From assembly GCA_946414025.1 (NCBI GenBank), contig CAMKMX010000023.1, positions 1-47,667 of the forward strand: DNA of 47,667 bases, in the 5' to 3' direction. Positions 33,243 to 42,600 of the stretch are shown piece after piece (position 1 is the stretch's first letter; each line of letters opens with the position of its first letter). This DNA comes from an uncultured Fibrobacter sp. (GTDB lineage: Bacteria > Fibrobacterota > Fibrobacteria > Fibrobacterales > Fibrobacteraceae). The position numbers and the translations under genes are program-made. The notes beneath the pieces are model-generated. The model was not told where the DNA came from, did no database searches, and saw only the letters and a program-made list of their open reading frames with translations.

Positions 33243-33267
33243 TTATAAAAATTGGCAATTTTTATAA
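33243..33267. promoter_or_regulatory. Perfect inverted repeat upstream of the TIGR02147 promoter
   Basis: TTATAAAAATT-GGC-AATTTTTATAA, an 11-bp palindrome with 3-nt centre, about 30 bp ahead of the -35. It lies in a very A+T-rich stretch, so part of the symmetry may be chance. Confidence 0.5.
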
Positions 33268-33295
33268 GAATTTTAAATTTTTTATATTCCAGCTA

Positions 33296-33326
33296 TTGCA
33301 AAATATTTTTTTAGAGTATATATTTG
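33296..33326 (+). promoter_or_regulatory. Promoter of the TIGR02147 gene
   Basis: -35 TTGCAA (33296-33301), 17-nt spacer, TATATTTG (33319-33326). The ATG is only 5 nt later; GGAGG overlaps the end of the element, too close to the start for normal Shine-Dalgarno use. Confidence 0.68.
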
Positions 33327-33331
33327 GAGGC

Positions 33332-34186
33332 ATGAGACCCATTATCGAATACATCGACTACCGAGAATGCATCCGGGATTATTACGAAGAGCGAAAGGCC
33401 CGCAAGGGTTTTTCGTGGGCCTCATTTGCGGAGAGCGCCGGGCTTTCTTCCCCCGTCTTTTTGCAATACGTTTGCGAAGGCAAGAAAAACCTGGGGGAGC
33501 GTTCCGCCCCACAAGTGGCAAGCGCCATGGGTCTTGCCGGGTTCGAGTCCACCTTCTTCTGCAAGCTGGTGGCCCTGGACAACGCAAAGAAGGAAAGCGA
33601 CAAGAAGGGCATCCTGGAAGAAATCGCCGAGCTGGCCCGCATCCACAAGGTGAAGCTGGTCACCGCCGAGGAATACCAATTTTTCAAATCCTGGAAAAAT
33701 TCCCTTATCCGCGAACTCGCGCCCGCCATGGATGGCGCGACCCCGAAAGAGATTTCCAGGGCCACCCGCTACCGCGTAAAGACCGGCGAAGTCCGGGAGA
33801 TTCTGGACTTTTTACAAGAAGCTGGCTACTTGACCCAAGACGAACAGGGCCATTACCAGCAGGCCGACCGCTCGCTCCGCATGAGCCACCCCTCCCGCAG
33901 CACCAAGACCGTCCAGAAAGCCGTGGCCCACGACCTGCAGGTGCAAATGGCGGAACTCGCCGTCGATACCCTGAAAAACGACCCCGCCCAAGACCGTAAC
34001 ATTACCGGTTTGACTCTAGGTATAACCCGCGAAGCCTACGCCAAAATTGTAGAGGAACTGGCCGAGTGCCGTCGCCGTATCGTGGCCATTGCCACCGAAA
34101 GCGCCAAGACCGAAGAAGTTTACCGCCTGAACATGCAGCTGTTCCCGCTGACCAACATGGCGACACCTTTAAAACAACCCCTTTAA
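33332..34186 (+). CDS. TIGR02147-family protein (Fibrobacter paralogous family)
   Basis: 284 residues from ATG 33332. The N-terminus RPIIEYIDYRECIRDYYEERK and the next block KGFSWASFAESAGLSSPVFLQYV are hallmarks of TIGR02147, a family with many copies in Fibrobacter succinogenes. The latter stretch reads as a helix-turn-helix, and KPxIxEILDFLQEAGYL-like text at ~165-175 suggests a winged helix, so DNA binding is likely (inference). The lipoprotein gene 15 nt downstream is probably co-transcribed. A longer frame from 33236 is AT-rich, upstream of the promoter, and rejected. Confidence 0.85.
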   Translation: MRPIIEYIDYRECIRDYYEERKARKGFSWASFAESAGLSSPVFLQYVCEGKKNLGERSAPQVASAMGLAGFESTFFCKLVALDNAKKESDKKGILEEIAELARIHKVKLVTAEEYQFFKSWKNSLIRELAPAMDGATPKEISRATRYRVKTGEVREILDFLQEAGYLTQDEQGHYQQADRSLRMSHPSRSTKTVQKAVAHDLQVQMAELAVDTLKNDPAQDRNITGLTLGITREAYAKIVEELAECRRRIVAIATESAKTEEVYRLNMQLFPLTNMATPLKQPL

Positions 34187-34201
34187 CCAAAGGAGGAGAA
34201 A

Positions 34202-36247
34202 ATGAACAAGCTCCTAAAATTATCCCTTTCCACCGCCTGCATTTTTGCGGCCTGCGGAGATGACAGCAGCTCTGGCGGCATGGCTGGGGGCTCTGTCGAG
34301 GACGGTGAAATCATTGCCGAAGAAATCATCCCCATCGAAAACAAGACGATTTCCGGCGTGTCCCAGAAGGGGCCCTTCGTAGAAGGGGCCAGCGTGACCG
34401 TGCAGGAACTGGAGGGCAAGACCCTCGCCCAGACCGGCCGCAGTTACGAGGGCAAGATCAAGGGCGACCGCGGGGAATTCTCCGTCGATGTGATCAACCT
34501 GGAATCCCAATTCGCCCTGCTGAAGGCCAACGGTTTCTACCTCAACGAAGTGACCGGCAAGGAATCCGAATCCCAGGTGACGCTTTACGCCTTTACAGAC
34601 CTGAGCAACCGAAGCCAGGTGAACGTGAACCTGCTCACCCACCTTGAGCACGAACGTTCCCTCTACCTGCTAAAGAACAACGACCTCACCGTCAAGAAGG
34701 CGAAGGAACAGGCCGAAAATGAAATTCTCGCCTCCTTCGGAATCCAGGGCGATTTCGGAAGTTCCGAAGACATGAACATCTTCGGCACGAGCGACGGAAG
34801 CGCAGCTCTGCTTGCCATAAGCACCTTGATGCAAAGCGACCTGAAGGAAGGGGCCTTCAGCAAGAGATTGGCGGACTACGCCAGCGATATCGAGGCCGAC
34901 GGCGTGTGGGACAACGAAAAGGTTCAGACCGCCATCGCCGACTGGGCCGCAAAAACCAGCCTGAAGGGAGGCCTTGCTAGCATCCGCAAGAACATCGAGG
35001 ATTGGAAACTCTCCGACAAGGTTCCCGCATTCGAGAAGTACGTGAACAACTTCTGGTGGAAAAACTTCAAGCTGGGCACCTGCAACAGCAAGCGTGAAGG
35101 CGAAGTCAAGAAGAACGGCAATTCTTCTAGCGCCCTGAAGGACATGGAGTTCATCTGCCTCGATGGCGCCTGGATGGAGGCCACCGACTTCTCGAAGGAC
35201 ACCCACAGCTGGAAAGCCGGCAAGGAAGGGGACATCAAGGAAGGTGACACGACGGGCACTGTCTATGTGTTCGAGAACGGTGGCTGGCGAGTCGCCAATG
35301 AAATCGAATCCGTGCTGGGCGGTTGCGCGAAGGCTACGGCAGATTCTGTAGGTAAGGTTAAAAACACCTGGTATATCTGCAAGGACGGCGAATGGACCGA
35401 AGCCAAGCAAATCGAATACGACACCTACGGCTGGGAAGCGGGCAAAGACGGAGACGCCAAACAAGGCGATGTTTACAGCAGCACCTGCTATGTATATGAC
35501 GGTGACGCCTGGCGACAAGGCGACTACAATGATTGCAATCTGGGCATGGGCGGCTGCACGAAGGCCCGTCTGAATGAAGAGAGCGAAGCCAATAACGGCG
35601 AAAAGTACGTCTGCACCGACATTTCCGGGGCTGGCACCTACAGCTGGAAAATCAAGCGCACCCCCGACGGAACTTGCTCCCCCAGCAAGACCAGCATCTA
35701 CAAGGGAGAGACGGTAAACTGGGTGTTCACGCCGGCATCGCTTAGTGGTAGCTATGTAACCGAAATGATGGAATATCAGTATTTTGTTAAAAATTCCACT
35801 TGCGACTGGACATTGAATGGCGCCACCCCGGCATCTTCTAGCGGCAAGTGTGGCGCAAGTGTGACCGCTGGTTATTCTGCTGTCGGCACCTTCTCCGCTT
35901 CTGTCAAGATTGGCGAAAAGACCATCAGTTGCGGGTCCGTACAGGTGACTGGCGCTCCGCTGACAGGTTGCACCTGCGAAGCCAGCGAACCCACCCCAGA
36001 TGTTGGCAATGGTGATGTAACCGTCACCTGGACCGTAAGCGGATGCCACGCCCTTGCAGACATTTCATCTTACGAATGGACAGGAGTCACAAGCACCACC
36101 AGCAGTGCAGCTATGACGTTTACCGAAAAGGGACAGACTGCAAGCCCCACAGTCAAGGTTACCACCGCAGAAAACACTTCGGTAACCTTGACCTGCCCCA
36201 CGGTCAAGGCGATTGATTCCAAGGCTCCTGACTATACGAGCCCTTAA
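34202..36247 (+). CDS. Large lipoprotein with repeated Trp/Cys modules
   Basis: 681 residues with a near-consensus AAAGGAGGAG site before ATG 34202. The signal peptide ends IFAACGDDSSSG (lipidated Cys18, Ser-rich linker). Residues ~50-280 form one domain of unknown type (ISGVSQKGPFVEGASVTVQEL). From ~300 to 470 there are three or four degenerate modules of the YICKDGEWTEA...YGWEAGKDGD kind with conserved Trp and Cys. The C-terminal ~180 residues look like two Ig/PKD-like beta domains. Probably surface-exposed. It pairs with the TIGR02147 gene and ends at a terminator (36272-36296). Confidence 0.78.
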   Translation: MNKLLKLSLSTACIFAACGDDSSSGGMAGGSVEDGEIIAEEIIPIENKTISGVSQKGPFVEGASVTVQELEGKTLAQTGRSYEGKIKGDRGEFSVDVINLESQFALLKANGFYLNEVTGKESESQVTLYAFTDLSNRSQVNVNLLTHLEHERSLYLLKNNDLTVKKAKEQAENEILASFGIQGDFGSSEDMNIFGTSDGSAALLAISTLMQSDLKEGAFSKRLADYASDIEADGVWDNEKVQTAIADWAAKTSLKGGLASIRKNIEDWKLSDKVPAFEKYVNNFWWKNFKLGTCNSKREGEVKKNGNSSSALKDMEFICLDGAWMEATDFSKDTHSWKAGKEGDIKEGDTTGTVYVFENGGWRVANEIESVLGGCAKATADSVGKVKNTWYICKDGEWTEAKQIEYDTYGWEAGKDGDAKQGDVYSSTCYVYDGDAWRQGDYNDCNLGMGGCTKARLNEESEANNGEKYVCTDISGAGTYSWKIKRTPDGTCSPSKTSIYKGETVNWVFTPASLSGSYVTEMMEYQYFVKNSTCDWTLNGATPASSSGKCGASVTAGYSAVGTFSASVKIGEKTISCGSVQVTGAPLTGCTCEASEPTPDVGNGDVTVTWTVSGCHALADISSYEWTGVTSTTSSAAMTFTEKGQTASPTVKVTTAENTSVTLTCPTVKAIDSKAPDYTSP

Positions 36248-36271
36248 GATAACGACCAAGTAACTCAATGG

Positions 36272-36296
36272 GGCGGACGCAAGTCCGCCTTTTTTT
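36272..36296 (+). terminator. Terminator of the TIGR02147-lipoprotein unit
   Basis: Perfect 7-bp stem GGCGGAC-GCAA-GTCCGCC followed by seven T. Confidence 0.92.
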
Positions 36297-36312
36297 CATT
36301 CATTTAATTTTC

Positions 36313-36320
36313 TAGATTTG
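36313..36320 (+). promoter_or_regulatory. TAnnTTTG -10 element of the RNA methyltransferase gene
   Basis: TAGATTTG. The leader between it and the ATG at 36368 consists mostly of a CTANNNC heptad tract, which would therefore be transcribed. Confidence 0.5.
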
Positions 36321-36329
36321 CGTTCCGAA

Positions 36330-36364
36330 GTCCTAGCTCCTAACCCCTAAATCCTAGCCCCTAC
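36330..36364 (+). repeat. Heptad CTANNNC tract in a 5' leader
   Basis: CTAGCTC, CTAACCC, CTAAATC, CTAGCCC, CTACCCC in exact 7-nt steps, ending 3 nt before the start codon of the methyltransferase. Confidence 0.78.
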
Positions 36365-36367
36365 CCC

Positions 36368-37528
36368 ATGCTATTCGAACAAGCCATTGCCCACCAGATT
36401 CCGAACTACACCCGCGAAGCCGATTCCCTCCGCGGGGAATCCCTTGCCATGCTGGATTACAAGGACGAGCTCCGCGTCAAGGATGCCGCCATCCGAGAAT
36501 TCTGGGACGTGAACCGCCTGGCCGGCAACCCCCAGAAGGTGATGGCCAGCCCCATGCCCCGCGGTTACCGCACCACCAGCAAGAGGCGCGTGCACATGGA
36601 ACCGGGCAACCTGCAGTTCGACCGTCAGGATTCCCTGCTGGAGCCCGACGAACACAACCGTATTTACGATTTTCTGTTTGAAAAGTTGATTACGCCGGCC
36701 TACAAGCCCCTGGCCTACGCCCTGAACTGGATTATCATTCGCGGCACCTACCAGTACCGGGTGGTGATTTTCAACATCAAGAAGGTTGACGCCAGCATCG
36801 TGCGCAAGCTGAAACTGATTGCCGACGTCCTGCAAAAATCACCTTTCCACGTAACGGCGGCACACGCCTACGTAGATACCACCGAATCGGATTACTACCT
36901 GGAATCCAAACGCCCTACCGAAGGCCTGAACTTCAAGCAGCTTTATGGCCCGCGGGAACTTTCGCTCCCTCTCGGCAAGTTCAGCCTCCGCTACCCCGTG
37001 ACCGGTTTCAGCCAGATTAACGAGAGCCAGATACACAACCTGATCAAGGCGGCGAGCCGCCTGCTCAGCCTCGGTAAAGAAGACCACTTTCTGGACCTGT
37101 ACTGCGGTTACGGCCTGTTCAGTTTCGCCCTGGGCGAAGCCGCCAAGGACGTTTTGGGAGTGGAATGGGAAGGCCCTTCCATCGACTGCGCGAAGGCCTC
37201 GGCCAGACACCTCAAAAAACCGTACCGCTTTATCGCCGGAAAGATTGACGAAGAATTCGTGCAGACAAGGCTTCCGCGACCCGTGCCGAACGAGCCCGAA
37301 AAAATCCTGCTGGACCCGCCCCGAAAGGGCTGCGAACCCGGCGTGATTCACGCCCTTGCCATGCGAAAGCCAATACGCATCGCCCACGTGTTCTGCGGCA
37401 CCGACGAGATTCCCGCCTCCCTGAAGGAATGGGAACGTTACGGCTACCGCGTGCGCGAGGTGCAGCCCCTGGACCTGTTCCCCGGAACGCCGCACCTGGA
37501 AACCATCGTAATGCTGGAGAGGAAATGA
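36368..37528 (+). CDS. TrmA/RlmD-like RNA (uracil-5-)-methyltransferase
   Basis: 386 residues. SAM-binding motif I is FLDLYCGYGLF (241-251), motif IV LLDPPRKG (314-321), the presumed catalytic Cys is C343 (HVFCGTDE) and the C-terminal signature is PLDLFPGTPHLET (367-379). These place it with the TrmA/RlmC/RlmD methyltransferases that make 5-methyluridine in tRNA or rRNA. There is no TRAM domain or Fe-S cysteine cluster, and the N-terminal half is divergent, so which RNA is modified is unclear. No Shine-Dalgarno sequence is seen. Confidence 0.85.
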   Translation: MLFEQAIAHQIPNYTREADSLRGESLAMLDYKDELRVKDAAIREFWDVNRLAGNPQKVMASPMPRGYRTTSKRRVHMEPGNLQFDRQDSLLEPDEHNRIYDFLFEKLITPAYKPLAYALNWIIIRGTYQYRVVIFNIKKVDASIVRKLKLIADVLQKSPFHVTAAHAYVDTTESDYYLESKRPTEGLNFKQLYGPRELSLPLGKFSLRYPVTGFSQINESQIHNLIKAASRLLSLGKEDHFLDLYCGYGLFSFALGEAAKDVLGVEWEGPSIDCAKASARHLKKPYRFIAGKIDEEFVQTRLPRPVPNEPEKILLDPPRKGCEPGVIHALAMRKPIRIAHVFCGTDEIPASLKEWERYGYRVREVQPLDLFPGTPHLETIVMLERK

Positions 37529-37536
37529 CGCGAAGC

Positions 37537-37644
37537 GTCATCCTGAGGTGTGCAACACCGAAGGATCCAGGCCCGAAGGCTTTGCCACGACGCTAGCAAA
37601 AAAAATCCTGGATTCTTCGCGACCTTGCGGCCGCTCAGAATGAC
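37537..37644. repeat. Inverted-repeat (MITE-like) extragenic element
   Basis: Left arm 37537-37571 (GTCATCCTGAGG...GAAGGATCCAGG) and right arm 37607-37644 are imperfect inverted copies of ~35 bp around a 35-nt centre. A solo arm is at 12733-12767. No transposase gene or target duplication could be seen. Confidence 0.65.
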
Positions 37645-37688
37645 GACAAAACAAAGGAGTAATGAAAAATGTAGGGTGGGAAATTAAA

Positions 37689-37714
37689 CACTACACATTT
37701 CACATCACACATTG
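37689..37714 (+). repeat. CACATTY-like heptad tract
   Basis: CACTACA, CATTTCA, CATCACA, CATTGAG in 7-nt steps, running into the ribosome-binding site (GAGGAAG) of the MFS gene. Complementary in type to the tract at 8208-8235. Confidence 0.65.
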
Positions 37715-37721
37715 AGGAAGA

Positions 37722-38918
37722 ATGATGCCCGCAGAAATATCAACAGCACAAAAGCCCGCACTTTGGACCCGGAACTTCGTGACGGTGGCCGCCGCGAACT
37801 TTCTGCTGTTTTTCAGTTTTTACCAGCTGTTGCCGATTCTGCCCCTCTACATTATCGAGAAATTCCAGACCGACAACGCCACCGCAGGTTTTATCATCTC
37901 CCTTTACACCATCGGGGCGCTGGCCTGCAGGCCCTTCGCGGGCTTTCTCGTAGATACGCTCTCCCGCAAGCCGCTGTACTTCTGGACATTCTTCGCCTTT
38001 ACCACGTGCTTTCTGGGCTACAAGACGGTGGCCTTCTTGCCCATCCTTGCCGCTGTGCGTTTTGCCCACGGGCTTTTCTTCGGGATTTCCAGCACGGCGA
38101 GCAACACCGTGGCCATCGACGCCCTGCCCGCGAGCCGTCGCGGCGAAGGTATCGGCTACTTCGGCATCAGCGTGAACCTGGCTTTTGCCACAGGCCCCAT
38201 GACCGGCATGTTCCTGTACGAAGCATTCGGCGACACCATCGTGTTTATCATTTCCATCGCATTGTGCATCATCGGCCTTGTCCTGGTGCAGACTTTAAAC
38301 GTTCCCCGCAAAGAAAAGAAGCCCCACGCGCCCCTTTCGCTGGACCGGTTTTTCTTGACCCGCGCCGTCCCGCAGTTTGCAAACTTTATCTTCGTGGGCT
38401 TTGCCTACGGGCCCGTGACCAACTACATCGCACTCTACGCCCAGGAACTGGGCATCGGCGGCTCCGGCTGGTTCTACGCCCTGATTGCAGCGGGCCTTAT
38501 TTTGAACCGGGTAATGACGGGGCGGCTCATCGACAAGGGTTACTTGATTCACCTGGTGGGTACGGGCATGACCCTGAACGTGGTGGCCTACTTTATCTTG
38601 GCCTTCAGCCACTCCCCCATCACCTTCTTTGTGGCGGCATTCCTGATTGGCACGAGCCTCGGGCTTATATTCCCGGGGTATCAGACTATGTGCGTGAACC
38701 TGGCCCGCCACGACCAGCGGGGTACCGCCAACAGCACCTACCTCTCCGGCTGGGATATCGGCATTGGGGCTGGCATTTTGGCTGGCGGCTCCATGGCGGG
38801 ACATTTCGGCAACCACCAGCCCGTATTCTTGGCCTGCGCCGTGGCGCTGGTGATTGCGGATATCCTCTACTTCGCCTGGACTTCAAGGCACTACTTGAAG
38901 AACAAGCTGGAAGGGTAA
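37722..38918 (+). CDS. MFS transporter
   Basis: 398 residues with about 12 transmembrane helices. The loop after TM2 is RPFAGFLVDTLSRKPLYFW, the classic MFS loop 2-3 motif (GxLaDrxGrk type). The layout resembles the YhhS/arabinose-efflux group, but the substrate cannot be told. ATG 37722 (ATGATG) follows GAGGAAG at 37714-37720. The NUDIX gene starts 15 nt after its stop, so they are probably co-transcribed. Confidence 0.88.
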   Translation: MMPAEISTAQKPALWTRNFVTVAAANFLLFFSFYQLLPILPLYIIEKFQTDNATAGFIISLYTIGALACRPFAGFLVDTLSRKPLYFWTFFAFTTCFLGYKTVAFLPILAAVRFAHGLFFGISSTASNTVAIDALPASRRGEGIGYFGISVNLAFATGPMTGMFLYEAFGDTIVFIISIALCIIGLVLVQTLNVPRKEKKPHAPLSLDRFFLTRAVPQFANFIFVGFAYGPVTNYIALYAQELGIGGSGWFYALIAAGLILNRVMTGRLIDKGYLIHLVGTGMTLNVVAYFILAFSHSPITFFVAAFLIGTSLGLIFPGYQTMCVNLARHDQRGTANSTYLSGWDIGIGAGILAGGSMAGHFGNHQPVFLACAVALVIADILYFAWTSRHYLKNKLEG

Positions 38919-38933
38919 ACTATCTTTTCTCCC

Positions 38934-39497
38934 ATGAAACCTTGGAAGTTGCTCAAGACGGAATACCTGGTAGATGCCCCCTGGCTGAAAGTGGCCAAGG
39001 AGACCTGCGAACTGCCGAACGGAAAGGTCATTGACGATTTCTACACGCTTTGGCAGCCGGACTGGGTGCTGATTCTTGCCCGTACCGCCCAGGGCAAGTG
39101 GGTCATGACGGAACAATACCGCCACGGCACCGGAAAAATCGCCCTGGAGTTCCCTGCAGGAATCATCGACAAGGGCGAAACGCCGGAGCAGGCCGCCCTC
39201 CGGGAGCTGCAGGAAGAATGCGGGTATGTGTTAGATGAGAGCAGATCCACGGTCAAGCCGGGGATGACAAAGTTCATCGGCACTTTCCCGGTGAACCCGG
39301 ACAGGCATCGCGGTGTATTTCACGTAGTATTCATCGACGGGGTGGTCAAGGGCGGGAACACCCACTTTGACAGCACCGAAGAAATCGAATCCCTGGAACT
39401 TTCCGACGAGGAACTGCAGGCGAAAATGGCCGACGGCACCTTCTGCCACCCGCTACAGATGGCGGGTTATCTGAAATGGAGCCTCACTCACGAGTAA
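38934..39497 (+). CDS. NUDIX hydrolase, ADP-ribose pyrophosphatase-like
   Basis: 187 residues. The full NUDIX box GX5EX7REUXEEXGU is at 76-98 (G76, E82, R90-E91, E94-E95, G97), so metal binding and hydrolysis should be intact. The N-terminal half (WVLILARTAQGKWVMTEQYRHGTG) and the Ala/Pro turn EFPAGIID resemble NudF-type ADP-sugar pyrophosphatases. It hydrolyses nucleoside diphosphate derivatives in the cytoplasm. TATCTTTT (38921-38928) just before the ATG may also give it its own start site. Confidence 0.9.
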   Translation: MKPWKLLKTEYLVDAPWLKVAKETCELPNGKVIDDFYTLWQPDWVLILARTAQGKWVMTEQYRHGTGKIALEFPAGIIDKGETPEQAALRELQEECGYVLDESRSTVKPGMTKFIGTFPVNPDRHRGVFHVVFIDGVVKGGNTHFDSTEEIESLELSDEELQAKMADGTFCHPLQMAGYLKWSLTHE

Positions 39498-39613
39498 GAA
39501 GAATTGGGCTGTTCCGCTTGTAAACACTTTTTACAGATTTGCTTTATTCATCACCCCCTAGTTTTTTTACTTTTTTCCCTCGTAAAATCAAACCCTCATC
39601 ACGGACATAAAAT

Positions 39614-42600
39614 ATGAGCATCAAAGATTACCTCGCCGGCGCCAAACAGGCCGGTTCCGTCCAGAAGCTGATGACCCCGGGCCTCGCCGTGGAATTTATC
39701 CAGCCCTGGTACACCCCGCTTTCTACGACCCCCTCTACCACGGGTATTGCTGTCGGCGGTATCGGCTCCACATTCACCGCAACGCCTGCAGGCACCACAC
39801 CCGTGATGAACGTGATGCCGGGCGTGCAGGTCCGCACCGAAAAGCCCGCTGACCTCCGCTTCAACAACTTCTTCTTCAAGGAAGCGGTCTTGAGCGCAAA
39901 GGCTCCCCTTGTGATTGGCAACTTCGCCGCATTCGGCATCTACAACAACAACTTCCCGCTCCTCGATGCAAACGGAGCACGCGTTTTCGGCGACGCCGAC
40001 ATGAAGGACCAGAAGAAGGCAGAAGCCAAGCTCAACAAGGTACTTGCCGACAAGACTCTTTTGGCAACGAACAAGGCCGCCTTTGAACGCTGGCACATCC
40101 AGTTCAGCGACCGCACCCAGGCTTTGATCGCTGCAGGCAAGGACACCGCCGCCATCAACCGCGCCGTTCTCATTGATTTCTTCGATGGCATGATTGGCGA
40201 AAAGGCTGCCCGCGAAGGCGCCCTCACCGCCGCCTGGGCAAACGACTCCGAATTCCTGGGCCAACCGGGTTATGACGCTGCCAAGATGAAGTACACCGCT
40301 CTCTATCCGGTGAGCGAAACTGTTTACGAAGGCAAGGGTGTCGCTATCACCAAGACCCAGTCCAGCTACGTGACCCCGGGTGACGAACGCCTCTCCAGCC
40401 TCCCCGTGAGCGCCACCGTGTTCACTCTCGAAAACAACACCAAGGAAACCCGCGAAGTGACGATTGTCCAGATTCAGGACAGCATCACGGGCTACATGGC
40501 CAAGAAGGACCGCCAGGGCGTTCAGGACTCTAGCTTTGTGCTGGTGCCGTCCGCTCGTTTCCCGAAGGGCGTGCAGTTCGACAAGGAACTCAAAGATGGC
40601 CGTTCCGTTCGCGGTATCGAATTCTACAACGAAAAGCCGCTGGCCGAAAGCGACTTCAACGGTTGCATGGGCGTGTCTGTTGCCTGGAACAAGAAGGATA
40701 ACCTGAACGTTTCCGTGAAGCCCATGTTCTACCAGGACGATGCCGCCTCTGTGCTGAAGGGCGCTCTCCAGAGCGGTCGCGTTGCAGGCTCTTGGGTCAA
40801 GAACGTTTACAGCGGTCGTGAAACGATTGCAGGTGCCGTCGCCGTGACTGCCGTTCTCAAGCCGAAGCAGAAGGTCAGCTTCCAGTTCAACCTGGTGCTG
40901 GATTTCCCCGAAATCAAGCTGAACAAGCTTACCTCCGCCAAGAAGTACACCGCATTCTTCCCCGAAGCTTATGGCCGTGTGGGCGCCATCCTAGAAGAAG
41001 CCCTCGCCGCCGACAAGAACTTTGACGCTCGCCTCAAGGCATTCGAAGCACTCGTGCCGAAGAAGGCCGTGGCCAAGCTCTACAAGACCGCTGCCAAGCA
41101 GGCCGAATTCAAGAGTCTCGCCATCAACACCCTCAGCTTCCTCGCCGAAGCCACCGTGTGGGACAAGGACGACCGTTTCTTGGTTCGCGAATGCGCAGAC
41201 TATCCGTTCTTCAACTCCCTGGACGTTTACTTCTACGGAAGCTTCAGCCTGATGGCCCTGATGCCGCGCCTCGACGGCGTGGTAATGAAGCGCTTCGGCG
41301 ACGCCATTCTCGCCGTAAACAACAACCGCCGCCGCCACCACGAATATGTGAACCTCCCCTACGCAGACCTCCCCGACCCGAAACTGGAAGGTCCCCGCGC
41401 CGTGCGTGGTGCCGTGATTCACGACCTGGGAAGTCCCTTCGATGCCGAACCCGATGCCTACGACTGGCACAACGTGAAGGAATGGAAGGATCTCGCTCCG
41501 AAGTATGTGCTGATGGTTCTCCGTCATTACGTGAAGACGCAGGACAAGCAGAACTTGCAGGATTGCAAGGAAGCCGTCTATGCCGCCATGCAGTACCTCG
41601 AAAAGATGGTGAACGAAGGCGAAAACTTCCCGCTCACCCACGGTACCGACGACACGTTCGACAACCTCTCCAGCCACGGCATTTCCGTGTACTGCGGTAG
41701 CCTCTGGATTGCAGGCCTCCGCGCAGCCGCCAAGATTGCAGAAATCCTTGGCGATAAGGCTCAGGCCGACACGTGGAATGCGAAGGCCGACGCCGCCAAC
41801 AAGGAATTCGACGAAGCATTGTGGGACGAAGCCGAAGGCTACTACCACTTCTTCGTGACTCCGATGGAAGCGAAGGACGTTGTGGCAGACAAGCTCCCGC
41901 AACTCGCCGACGCCATCAAGGACACGCTCGTTATCGACGGCACCAACGTGAAGGCCGCCCTCAAGGCCATCAACGAATGGCTGAACTCTGGCGAAATCCC
42001 GAGCGACGTGGAACTTTCCAAGAACGAACTCCGCGGCCTCAAGAAGGCATGGCTCACCGCCCAGTGCAAGGACGCCTTTACCGCCAGCTGGAACGCAAAG
42101 ATTGCAAACGACTGCGACGATGTATTCGCCGACACGATGCTCGCCGACACTTACCTCCGCCTGCTGGGTCTCAAGCCCATCAGCGACGAGAAGAAGGCAA
42201 AGGCGAACCTGTTGCGCGTTTTCAACACGAACTACAAGGCCAACAGCCCGCTCATCGGTGCCGCAAACCTTGTGCATAAGGACGGCTCTCCGCTGGATGA
42301 ATTCAACTTCCAGGCTCACGACGTGTGGATTGGCATCCAGTACAGCATCATGTGCGCCATGATGCACCACGGCCTCGAAAAGCAGGCTGCCGACATGGGC
42401 GATTCCATGATCCGCAACCTCTACGAAGAAGCCCGCATCCCGTTCGCCGCACCGGAAGGATTCAACGGTTCTTGCCGCCTGCACCCGGAAGCTCTCGTGA
42501 AGGCCTTCGGCCTCAGCGCTACCGCCGCCGACAAGATGCACAAGGAACTCCTGAAGAAGGGCGCCCTGCTTGCAGACTCCCGCATCAGCCCGAAGCTCCC

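Noticed and set aside
33236..33331. N-terminal extension of the TIGR02147 protein
   Set aside because: It lies upstream of and across the promoter, is AT-rich low-complexity text, and the family starts at RPIIEY.
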